From Ruminococcaceae bacterium UBA1785 (GTDB taxonomy: Bacteria; Bacillota; Clostridia; Oscillospirales; Acutalibacteraceae), in contig DCGF01000042.1 in the NCBI GenBank assembly GCA_002314555.1, forward strand, positions 384-7,992: a stretch of DNA of 7,609 nt, read 5' to 3'. The notes under the pieces were generated by a model that did no database searches, was not told the DNA's origin, and worked only from the letters and a program-made list of their open reading frames with translations. Of this stretch, positions 1 through 5,666 are shown one piece after another. The position numbers and the translations under genes are program-made. Within the stretch, counting starts at the first letter, position 1. Each line of letters opens with the position of its first letter.

Positions 1-2
1 TT

Positions 3-1136
3 CAAGATAATGTTGAGAACGAAGCGGCAGACCTATCGGTTCATAAATCAAATTTTGCCAAGTCTTTAAACATTAAGTATGCCAGAAGACTAATTTCAGA
101 TAGAGAATATGAGAAATCTCTCTCATATACAGATATGTATACATACCACGGAAGTTTAGACAGAGAACTCCTCTGCTTCAACATCTTTAGTAGTGGTAGA
201 TATATAGCTAGATTAATGACTCCTTCTCTCTATTATGAAAATGATTTAGATGAAGGTTACGTGCAGTTATTCCATCATTTCTATGAGTATTTAAAGACTG
301 TATATCTTCGCTATACAGATGATCCTTTAATTAAAACTAATACTGACAAGCTTCATCTCCTTATTGATGATATGATTTTTAATCCTCAAAGCATAGACCC
401 TATGGATGCAAATCTTATCCTTCAAAACTACGGTTGGAAAATGACAAACAGATATACTGTTTTAAAATTCAGTTTCTTTAAAAACTCAAAATGGGATGAA
501 CTCACTGAATATATCTGCGGAAAGCTAGAAGAAACTTGGAATAACTCCTGTGCTATCGTTAAGGACGACGACATTATTTGGGTCTTCAACCACTCAATAA
601 CCAAAGATAAGGGAGACAACAGTAAGTTCTTCCATGTACTCGCCTACATCGTACGCGATTTTGTTTGTAAGGCCGGTGTGTCTGATGAATTTAGAGATTT
701 GACTAAAGTTTCGTCTTATCTTATTCAGGCCGATATGGCTCTTCAAACAGGTCAAAAGAATAACCCTAACAAATGGTACTTTAAGTTTTCCGATTACGCC
801 CTAGACTATATGTATGATAGAATCATGAATGATCTCTCATATGATCAGATTATACATAAGGCTATTAGAACCTTAATCGAGTATGATAAAAAGAACAGTA
901 CAGAGTACTTACCTACACTTCGCTGTTACATCTATAACAACTGTAATTCAACGCACACAGCTGATGAGCTCTATATTCACAGAACGACTCTCATACGTAG
1001 AATCGACAGAATATTAGAACTTTGCAATATAGATTTAAGTGATAATGATACCCATATGTATCTAATAATTTCATTCTGGATATTAGAGAAGATGAATTTC
1101 AATTTTAATATTTCTACAAATCCTATTGAAGAATAA
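3..1136 (+). CDS. PucR/CdaR-family transcription regulator, 5' end outside window
   Basis: The reading frame is open to the left edge (377 residues visible), so the ATG at 135 is internal and the true start lies upstream. The last ~60 residues match the C-terminal helix-turn-helix of PucR/CdaR regulators: TLRCYIYNNCN, then TADELYIHRTTLIRRIDRI, then a leucine/isoleucine-rich closing helix. The middle contains GVSDEFRDLTKVSSYLIQA, which resembles the degenerate GGDEF-like domain that precedes this helix-turn-helix in the family (GxSxxFxDL...SYxQA). Family members are DNA-binding activators of catabolic genes such as purine, sugar-acid or amino-acid use. The effector and target cannot be told from this fragment. 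The N-terminal sensory part is not recognisable. The gene converges on the chaperonin gene and ends directly at a shared terminator, so it is probably not co-regulated with it. Family assignment is fairly sure; function is open. Confidence 0.85.
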   Translation, partial: QDNVENEAADLSVHKSNFAKSLNIKYARRLISDREYEKSLSYTDMYTYHGSLDRELLCFNIFSSGRYIARLMTPSLYYENDLDEGYVQLFHHFYEYLKTVYLRYTDDPLIKTNTDKLHLLIDDMIFNPQSIDPMDANLILQNYGWKMTNRYTVLKFSFFKNSKWDELTEYICGKLEETWNNSCAIVKDDDIIWVFNHSITKDKGDNSKFFHVLAYIVRDFVCKAGVSDEFRDLTKVSSYLIQADMALQTGQKNNPNKWYFKFSDYALDYMYDRIMNDLSYDQIIHKAIRTLIEYDKKNSTEYLPTLRCYIYNNCNSTHTADELYIHRTTLIRRIDRILELCNIDLSDNDTHMYLIISFWILEKMNFNFNISTNPIEE

Positions 1137-1137
1137 A

Positions 1138-1172
1138 AAAAAGAGACTTTGCAAACCGCAAAGTCTCTTTTT
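1138..1172. terminator. Bidirectional rho-independent terminator between convergent genes
   Basis: A 15-bp perfect stem (1138-1152 with 1158-1172) has core AGAGACTTTGC/GCAAAGTCTCT and a 5-nt loop AAACC. It is flanked by a run of eight A on the left and ends in five T followed by ATT on the right, so it has a U-tract in either transcript. It begins 1-2 bases after the plus-strand regulator stop and ends one base before the chaperonin stop, serving both convergent genes. Confidence 0.93.
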
Positions 1173-1173
1173 A

Positions 1174-2769
1174 TTATCTATTCTCTTTCGCATTCGGATC
1201 AACTACTACAGCGCCAGCTGTAATATAAGTACTAGCGATACTAGTAGCATTTACAAATGAGTTTCTAACAACAGCAACAGGATCAATTATCTTAAGTTTT
1301 AAGAGATCTCCGTATTCACCAGTAAGTGCGTTATATCCATAGTTCTTATCTTTATTAGAAAGAATGTTATTAACAACTACGCTCGCGTCAACACCTGCGT
1401 TCTCCGCAATCTGTCTTATAGGAGTTTCAAGACAAGTTAGAATGACGCTCGCACCAGTTTTCTCATCGCCAGACAGAGTGCCTACAAGCTTCTCTACAGC
1501 CCCTTTACAAAGCATAAGCGCTTTACCACCACCAGGTACTATTCCTTCGGCAGATGCGCGTTTTGCAGCGTTTAAGGCGTCCTCAATTCTATATTTGCGT
1601 TCAAACATCTCAAGTTCAGATGTTCCACCGACTTCTATTACACCCATAGCTGAGTTTAAAAGTCCAAGTGACTGTTCAAGCTTATCTATTTCATAAACTC
1701 CAGTTTCAGTTTCAAGACGTTTAGAAATCTGATTTTTAAGTTCTAAAGCGCGGTCTGAATTAGGCTCAGCTGGCTGTTCAAGTGTAGATACTTCCTTTTC
1801 TACAACTATTCTCTTAGCCCTGCCGCAGAAGTCTAGGCCACAGTCTTTTATATCATATAGAACTTTGTCGATAACTGTAGCGCCTGTTACTGCTGCTATG
1901 CACTCAAGGTTTCTATCTCTAGTATCACCATAACCAGGACCTTTAAGAGCAACAACTTTAAGTACACCCTTTTCAGCGTTCATAGCAAGTGCAGAAAGAG
2001 CTGTACCCTTTACTTCACGAGCTATGATAGCAAGAGTTGCGTTGTTTTGAACTGCTTCTTCAAGTAATTTAACAATTGAGTTTATATCTTCAATCTCATC
2101 CTTACAAATGAAGATGTATGGATCATCTAGTTCACATACGCCTCTTACTGTATCAGTAAGGAAATATCTAGAAAGATATCCAGAATCAAGTCTAGAGCCT
2201 GTTGAAATTACAAGATTAGTATCCGCCATCTGCGTATCCATCAAAGTTACACAAGGATCAAATCCAAGCTCGTCATAAACCTTACCTATAAGGTCACCAA
2301 TAAAAGGATCATTATTTCCAGAAATAGTAGCGATGTTTCTTATAGTCTCAACACTATCAACAGGAACGCTGAGCTTCGTAAGTTCATCAGAAACTACTTT
2401 TACAGCTTTATCAATACCCTTTTTTAAGAAAATAGGGTTTGCACCAGCTGTGATATTCTTATATGCCTCATTAATGATAGCCTGAGCTATAACAACAGAA
2501 GCTGTTGTTCCATCACCTGATGTGTCATTGGACTTAATAGCAGCTTCTTCTATAAGCTTTGCGCCAAGGTTTTCAAACTTGTCCGAGAGGACAATTTGGC
2601 GCGCAATAGCATAGCCGTCATTTGTAACAAGTGGCACATCATACTGCTGTGTAAAAGCAACGTTTCTGCCCTTTGGGCCGTATGTTGATTTTACAGCGTC
2701 TGCCACCTTGTTCATGCCGGCTATCATCTTTACGCTGGCTTCATTATCAAATAATATTTCTTTTCCCAT
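1174..2769 (-). CDS. Divergent GroEL-type (group I) chaperonin, standalone
   Basis: This 531-residue protein aligns over its whole length with GroEL (HSP60), an ATP-driven cytosolic folding chamber. Visible landmarks are TYGPKGRNV (29-37), NDGYAIAR with Asp51, GDGTT with Asp86 (85-89), DSGYLSRYF in the apical domain (195-203), GRAKR (316-320), RIEDALNAAKRA with Asp397, VPGGG (411-415) and NYGYNALTGEYG (476-487). Asp51, Asp86 and Asp397 correspond to E. coli Asp52, Asp87 and Asp398, so ATP hydrolysis is expected. The protein ends VVVDPNAKENR, without the Gly-Gly-Met tail of housekeeping GroEL. No groES is adjacent and no CIRCE repeat (TTAGCACTC/GAGTGCTAA) precedes it. The sequence is clearly more diverged than usual for groL (for example GFDPCVTLMDTQ where GroEL has a VITVEDG-like strand) and has eight cysteines. 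I infer a second, specialised chaperonin rather than the main one. The start is supported by AAGGTG 5 nt before the ATG. Confidence 0.93.
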   Translation of the reverse strand: MGKEILFDNEASVKMIAGMNKVADAVKSTYGPKGRNVAFTQQYDVPLVTNDGYAIARQIVLSDKFENLGAKLIEEAAIKSNDTSGDGTTASVVIAQAIINEAYKNITAGANPIFLKKGIDKAVKVVSDELTKLSVPVDSVETIRNIATISGNNDPFIGDLIGKVYDELGFDPCVTLMDTQMADTNLVISTGSRLDSGYLSRYFLTDTVRGVCELDDPYIFICKDEIEDINSIVKLLEEAVQNNATLAIIAREVKGTALSALAMNAEKGVLKVVALKGPGYGDTRDRNLECIAAVTGATVIDKVLYDIKDCGLDFCGRAKRIVVEKEVSTLEQPAEPNSDRALELKNQISKRLETETGVYEIDKLEQSLGLLNSAMGVIEVGGTSELEMFERKYRIEDALNAAKRASAEGIVPGGGKALMLCKGAVEKLVGTLSGDEKTGASVILTCLETPIRQIAENAGVDASVVVNNILSNKDKNYGYNALTGEYGDLLKLKIIDPVAVVRNSFVNATSIASTYITAGAVVVDPNAKENR

Positions 2770-2774
2770 GTTTT

Positions 2775-2780
2775 CACCTT
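2775..2780 (-). promoter_or_regulatory. Ribosome binding site of the chaperonin gene
   Basis: AAGGTG lies 5 nt before the ATG at 2769. It fixes the start and sits only 11 nt downstream of the hairpin at 2792-2814, so that hairpin would be very near the ribosome loading site. Confidence 0.75.
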
Positions 2781-2814
2781 AAAAATAATAAGTGGCCGTG
2801 TATCACACAGCCAC
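2781..2814 (-). terminator. Hairpin with T-rich tail between the 59-residue ORF and the chaperonin gene
   Basis: On the minus strand GTGGC (2814-2810) pairs with GCCAC (2796-2792), and inside it GTGT/ACAC pair (2801-2798 with 2808-2805) after one A-C mismatch, leaving a 3-nt loop. The downstream tail reads TTATTATTTTT. This fits a rho-independent terminator for the UroD-like/59-residue transcript. The predicted chaperonin promoter would start transcription at or next to the first base of the same hairpin, so it may instead, or also, act as a 5'-end structure or operator for the chaperonin gene. Its sequence is unlike CIRCE, although CIRCE occupies the same kind of position. Confidence 0.65.
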
Positions 2815-2817
2815 ATT

Positions 2818-2845
2818 ATTATAACAAATATTATTAATTAATCAA
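2818..2845 (-). promoter_or_regulatory. Predicted promoter of the chaperonin gene
   Basis: On the minus strand there is a perfect -10 TATAAT (2818-2823), preceded by TGT to form an extended -10 (TGnTATAAT). A partial -35 TTGATT (2840-2845) lies 16 bp upstream. It falls in the AT-rich gap after the stop of the 59-residue ORF. The expected start site is near 2811-2812, at the top of the hairpin. Vegetative-sigma type, judged by consensus only. Confidence 0.7.
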
Positions 2846-2848
2846 TAA

Positions 2849-3028
2849 TTAACCATCTACGAGAACTCTAATTAAGAGTGCTCCCATCATTTTCTTTGCA
2901 GGTCTTGCCCAGAAAGGCATGATCTTATTAAGGAGCTTGTTATATCCTTCTGGATATGATGCATATGGCCAATCAACTTTTTTAACTTCTTCTACTACAG
3001 GCTCTTCTACTTTAATTTCTTCTGCCAT
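2849..3028 (-). CDS. Small protein of unknown function (59 residues)
   Basis: I do not recognise this protein. Translation most likely starts at the ATG at 3028, because AGGAGG (3037-3042) stands 8 nt before it. An in-frame ATG at 3058 would add ten residues but lies inside the upstream gene and has no such site. The protein has an acidic first third (MAEEIKVEEPVVEEVKK), an aromatic stretch (VDWPYASYPEGYNKLLNK), then a basic/hydrophobic end (IMPFWARPAKKMMG, ending LLIRVLVDG) that could be an amphipathic helix. There is no clear signal peptide or full membrane segment. Its strong ribosome site overlaps the stop of the UroD-like gene, 13 nt upstream, so the two genes are co-transcribed and perhaps translationally linked. 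A structural partner of the UroD-like protein is a reasonable guess, but no sequence motif proves it. Confidence 0.72.
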   Translation of the reverse strand: MAEEIKVEEPVVEEVKKVDWPYASYPEGYNKLLNKIMPFWARPAKKMMGALLIRVLVDG

Positions 3029-3036
3029 GATGTCTT

Positions 3037-3042
3037 CCTCCT
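3037..3042 (-). promoter_or_regulatory. Strong ribosome binding site that decides the start of the 59-residue ORF
   Basis: A perfect AGGAGG stands 8 nt before the ATG at 3028 and shares a base with the TAA stop (3042-3044) of the UroD-like gene. It favours the 59-residue form over the 69-residue form and suggests high translation. Confidence 0.85.
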
Positions 3043-4244
3043 TACTTCTTAAGTTCATAGTTTGAAACGAATTCGCAGACAGCCTTTAAGTTTTCTGCCT
3101 TACAGTCGTTTCTGTATGAAAGCATCTTATCTTCTGAAAGAATGAAACCACCTTCAGAACCGAGCTCATCGATAAGTTTCTTTGTATATGCTACACACTC
3201 ATCTGGAGTAGCGTTACCAAGAATAGCTGTTGTAAGACCACCGATAATACAAACATTAGGAAGAGCCTCACGGATAGCCCATGGATCATCATTTTCAAGG
3301 TGGAATGCAAGCGAACCCTTCTTAAAGTCAGCGAAGTGGTCAGCGTACATATCAATCTTACCTTCAGTAAAGATACGTGGACACTTACCCTTCTGTTCAT
3401 AAGCCTTAAGGAGTGGCTCTAAGTAGCACCAATAGAGTTCATCGAACTGCTTTGGATTAAGGATATTCTGAGAGAGCATGATAAGAGAAGCATCGAAACA
3501 ATACTTCATATCAGGACCATCTTCGCCCTCGAGAATCTTAGCAATAATTGGCTTTGTCTCTTTCTCATCCCAAGCATCACAGAATTCTTTGAGCTGTGCA
3601 AAGTTACGACGTGCAGCGATAGAGAGATTCTTAATACCAAGAAGGTTAGATTCAGCTTCTTCAACACCGAAGTTGATAGTACCCTTCATTGGGTTGTTAG
3701 GAGCACCTGAAGCAAGGCCGTAAGCACCAGTTACCTTATTCATCTTAAAGATGAACATGATATATTTCCAGTACTCATTCCATGTGTTCTTCCAAACTTC
3801 CATTGGCTTGTCATAGAAATCAGGAATCTTTTCTGGGAGTGCTACTTCCCAAGCATACTTATTCTTATCTTCGATGTATTCCATAAGGCGGTCTACTGGA
3901 CAATAAGCGTGGTCATTAATACCAACTACTTCTTTGTCATAATAGTAGTAACCGTTATCACCCATACCAAAAGCTTCAGTAATGTTGAACTGGTTACGAA
4001 TACCAATGTCGATAAGTACATCGATTGGATATTTTTCAAGGAAAACTTCAATAGTTTCCTTCATAACATCAAAGTTAGTCATAGCCTGGTCAATAGTATA
4101 ACCAGCATCAAAGATCTTCCAAGTAACGATGTTACCATAGTGTGGAACTCTGTCTGGAGTTTTCCACTGTTCAGCGTCACGGAACAACTGGGTTCTATAA
4201 GCCTTCAGCTCTTTTGGCTTCATGTTCTTTTCAATTTCTCTCAT
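3042..4244 (-). CDS. Uroporphyrinogen decarboxylase-fold (URO-D superfamily) protein, reaction unknown
   Basis: This 400-residue cytosolic protein has the layout of the URO-D superfamily, which includes HemE and the corrinoid/thiol methyltransferases of the MtaA/MtbA type. Visible signs are an early TPDRVPHYGNIVTW (29-42), KYPIDVLID (71-79), PRIFTEGKID (289-298) where HemE has a LFTKG-like strand, a GGLTTAILGNATPDEC segment (335-350), and the closing SEGGFILSEDKML...CKAENLKAV (363-389). By eye it lacks the HemE Arg-rich MRQAGRY motif and C-terminal His. It also lacks the His-x-Cys and later Gly-Cys zinc ligands of the methyltransferases: FTEG and SEDK stand at those places. It therefore belongs to the uncharacterised side of the family. 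The start at 4244 has AAGGAG 8 nt upstream. It is the first gene of its transcript and is followed 13 nt later by the 59-residue ORF. The fold is fairly sure; the activity is unknown. Confidence 0.82.
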   Translation of the reverse strand: MREIEKNMKPKELKAYRTQLFRDAEQWKTPDRVPHYGNIVTWKIFDAGYTIDQAMTNFDVMKETIEVFLEKYPIDVLIDIGIRNQFNITEAFGMGDNGYYYYDKEVVGINDHAYCPVDRLMEYIEDKNKYAWEVALPEKIPDFYDKPMEVWKNTWNEYWKYIMFIFKMNKVTGAYGLASGAPNNPMKGTINFGVEEAESNLLGIKNLSIAARRNFAQLKEFCDAWDEKETKPIIAKILEGEDGPDMKYCFDASLIMLSQNILNPKQFDELYWCYLEPLLKAYEQKGKCPRIFTEGKIDMYADHFADFKKGSLAFHLENDDPWAIREALPNVCIIGGLTTAILGNATPDECVAYTKKLIDELGSEGGFILSEDKMLSYRNDCKAENLKAVCEFVSNYELKK

Positions 4245-4288
4245 AAAGCTATCTCCTTTTTTATGAACGAATTCATTTAACCAATATC

Positions 4289-4317
4289 ATATTAATTAAT
4301 TCCTCATAAAAAGTCAA
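4289..4317 (-). promoter_or_regulatory. Predicted promoter of the UroD-like/59-residue ORF transcript
   Basis: On the minus strand, -35 TTGACT (4312-4317) is separated by 17 bp from -10 TAATAT (4289-4294), followed by a leader of about 37 nt to the ATG at 4244. A short inverted repeat ATGAA-TTCG-TTCAT (4263-4276) lies in the leader just before the AAAGGAG ribosome site. The -35 follows the T-tract of the preceding terminator almost directly. Confidence 0.75.
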
Positions 4318-4321
4318 CAAA

Positions 4322-4354
4322 AAAAAGAGCGAAATTCTACTTTTCGCTCTTTTT
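4322..4354 (-). terminator. Rho-independent terminator of the comEA-MBOAT-exonuclease operon
   Basis: A 13-bp stem (4322-4334 with 4342-4354; core AGAGCGAAA/TTTCGCTCT) has a 7-nt loop and a T-tract on the minus strand. The TAG stop of the exonuclease gene (4337-4339) lies in the loop, so the last codons form one arm of the stem. Confidence 0.9.
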
Positions 4355-5194
4355 AATGATAATAACATTCTTTTTTATATTTAACTGGCTGTAAGTTTTC
4401 TTAAACTGAACGTTTACTCTGTATTTAACGTTACAATCCCTGCAAATGAACATGGCGTGGAATGAGCTGTTTGAGAACTTCCAGTCGGAAGTCTGATCGG
4501 CCATTTCCCCGCACTCAACACATTTGCAGCAAAACTGCGTCTTATCAATAAGTTTATCATTTATATCTGAGACAACATAAGGCTTAAAGAGAATACGTGT
4601 ATAGAACTCGTCGTCACAAACAATAATGGATTTTTTAAATGTATCTTTATTATATACACGCTCAAAGCAGACAGAAGAGAGTTCACTGTCATCAAGTGCT
4701 CTATGAAGAGAGAACTCATCTATAGGAATGTCAAGAAGACCAGCAGCATTAGAAAGACTTATCTGCTGTCCCTTTGGGAGTTCCTTCTCCATCATAAAGT
4801 AGTTTTGTAAATCTACATAATACTTTACAAAAGGAATATGTGGGTTGTCATCAAAGAAATATTTACAGTTATCAATAAGGACACGTATATCCATATCTCC
4901 CCAAGAGAGAAGAATTGTATTCTCTAAATCTCCAACCCAGTTTGTAAAGTCCTGACAGACAACATCAAAAGTCTCTGCATTTGCAACATCTTCATTACTG
5001 ATATTAGTGAGATTCTTTACACGTGTACGAAGCTTCTTCTCAATTTGAGGCTTAACAAAGCTTGAAAAATCTTCAATGATTTCAAAGTTATTATTTAGTT
5101 TAACTGCGCCAAACTCAATAATCTCATTAACAAAATGGCCAAGACTATTTGAATAGGCTGTATTCCATTCAAGGTCAAGGATTATATACTGCAT
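4337..5194 (-). CDS. DEDDh 3'-5' exonuclease (RNase T/KapD-ERI-1-like) with C-terminal zinc ribbon
   Basis: In this 285-residue protein the first ~180 residues form an exonuclease domain of the DEDDh group. Exo I is ILDLEWN with Asp7 and Glu9; Exo II is LLSWGDMDIRVL with Asp102 as the probable metal ligand; Exo III is FSLHRALDDSEL with His164 and Asp169. The WGDxD form of Exo II is typical of the KapD/ERI-1 side of the family, which acts on RNA or single-stranded nucleic acid ends. The substrate here is not known. Residues 222-254 carry CxxCG (225-228) and CRDC (251-254), a likely zinc ribbon for nucleic-acid or protein binding, followed by a lysine-rich end. All catalytic residues are present. 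The start ATG overlaps the upstream TGA by one base (TGATG), with AGAGG 10 nt upstream, so translation is coupled to the DHHW-like gene. It is last in the operon. Confidence 0.88.
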   Translation of the reverse strand: MQYIILDLEWNTAYSNSLGHFVNEIIEFGAVKLNNNFEIIEDFSSFVKPQIEKKLRTRVKNLTNISNEDVANAETFDVVCQDFTNWVGDLENTILLSWGDMDIRVLIDNCKYFFDDNPHIPFVKYYVDLQNYFMMEKELPKGQQISLSNAAGLLDIPIDEFSLHRALDDSELSSVCFERVYNKDTFKKSIIVCDDEFYTRILFKPYVVSDINDKLIDKTQFCCKCVECGEMADQTSDWKFSNSSFHAMFICRDCNVKYRVNVQFKKTYSQLNIKKNVIIIKKSEK

Positions 5195-5649
5195 CAGTTA
5201 CTTACCTCTTCTCCAGTATCAGCATTTTGTTCCTCATAATCTCCAAAACCTTCACCGCCGAGATCACGCTCTCCGGTTTGAATAACAACAATACCATCAT
5301 CTCCGCCCTTTGAGAACTGAGAAGTAAGTTTTGTAATCTTATCATTCACATTAAGAAAAGCATCTCTAAATGGGAAGTTATCGGAAAAATAATCATCAAT
5401 TCCAGTATTAAACTCTCCACTAAAATAAGAAGAGAAAGTAAATTTAGGGAAAGTAGCAAGTGTTCTATTCTCCCTCTCTGAAATCTTTTTGTCAGGAATA
5501 ACAATAGAAAGAAGAAGCATTAATGTAATGATAACAATCAAAGTCAAAAGAAACGCAAGACCTATTCCATCGTTTTGGAATAAGCTATGTTTTTTCTCAG
5601 CCGTTTTAACGTCGGACGAAATAGTTTCAGCCACTTTACGAGTTTCCAT
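5194..5649 (-). CDS. Short membrane-anchored protein resembling only the N-terminal region of DHHW/AlgJ-like MBOAT partners
   Basis: I chose the ATG at 5649 (151 residues) because AAGGAGAGG stands before it with GGAG 8 nt away. The in-frame ATG at 5667 overlaps the end of the MBOAT gene and lies upstream of that site. The protein has a charged cytoplasmic start, one membrane helix (about 29-51, GLAFLLTLIVIITLMLLL), then the region SERENRTLATFPKFT and DDYFSDNFPFRD (57-97). This is the conserved entry segment of DHHW/AlgJ/AlgX-like proteins encoded beside MBOAT acyltransferases. In full-length partners an SGNH-like catalytic domain of 200 or more residues should follow. Here the protein ends with an acidic, glycine-rich tail (GGEGFGDYEEQNADTGEE). 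The clean stop/start overlap with the exonuclease gene leaves no room for a missing part downstream. It may be a non-catalytic docking subunit of the MBOAT protein. Family match is by motif only. Confidence 0.75.
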   Translation of the reverse strand: METRKVAETISSDVKTAEKKHSLFQNDGIGLAFLLTLIVIITLMLLLSIVIPDKKISERENRTLATFPKFTFSSYFSGEFNTGIDDYFSDNFPFRDAFLNVNDKITKLTSQFSKGGDDGIVVIQTGERDLGGEGFGDYEEQNADTGEEVSN

Positions 5650-5654
5650 ATTTG

Positions 5655-5663
5655 CCTCTCCTT
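5655..5663 (-). promoter_or_regulatory. Ribosome binding site deciding the start of the DHHW-like stub
   Basis: AAGGAGAGG lies in the 17-nt gap between the MBOAT stop (5667-5669) and the ATG at 5649. It would fall inside the reading frame if the ATG at 5667 were used, so the shorter form is preferred. Confidence 0.8.
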
Positions 5664-5666
5664 TCA

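Noticed and set aside
135..1136. Regulator gene starting at the ATG at 135
   Set aside because: The frame stays open and protein-like to the left edge of the window, with no convincing ribosome site before 135, so this ATG is internal.
2792..2814. CIRCE heat-shock operator in front of the chaperonin
   Set aside because: The inverted repeat is in the right place but its arms (GTGGC/GCCAC with GTGT/ACAC and a 3-nt loop) do not resemble TTAGCACTC-N9-GAGTGCTAA.
3042..3058. Longer 69-residue version of the small ORF starting at 3058
   Set aside because: The perfect AGGAGG stands 8 nt before the ATG at 3028 and would be inside the frame of the longer form, which also overlaps the end of the UroD-like gene.
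3042..4244. Calling the URO-D family protein hemE
   Set aside because: The conserved HemE arginine motif and C-terminal histidine are not visible, and no other haem-pathway gene is nearby.
3909..4280. Plus-strand 123-residue reading frame opposite the UroD-like gene
   Set aside because: It is antisense to a clear family member, has no ribosome site or recognisable motif, and arises from the codon bias of the real gene. The same holds for the other antisense frames at 1364-1696, 3142-3402, 3478-3723, 5719-5979 and 6382-6627.
5194..5649. Frameshifted pseudogene of a full-length DHHW protein
   Set aside because: No continuation of the catalytic domain is seen in any minus-strand frame before or within the exonuclease gene, and the stop overlaps the next start in a normal coupled arrangement.
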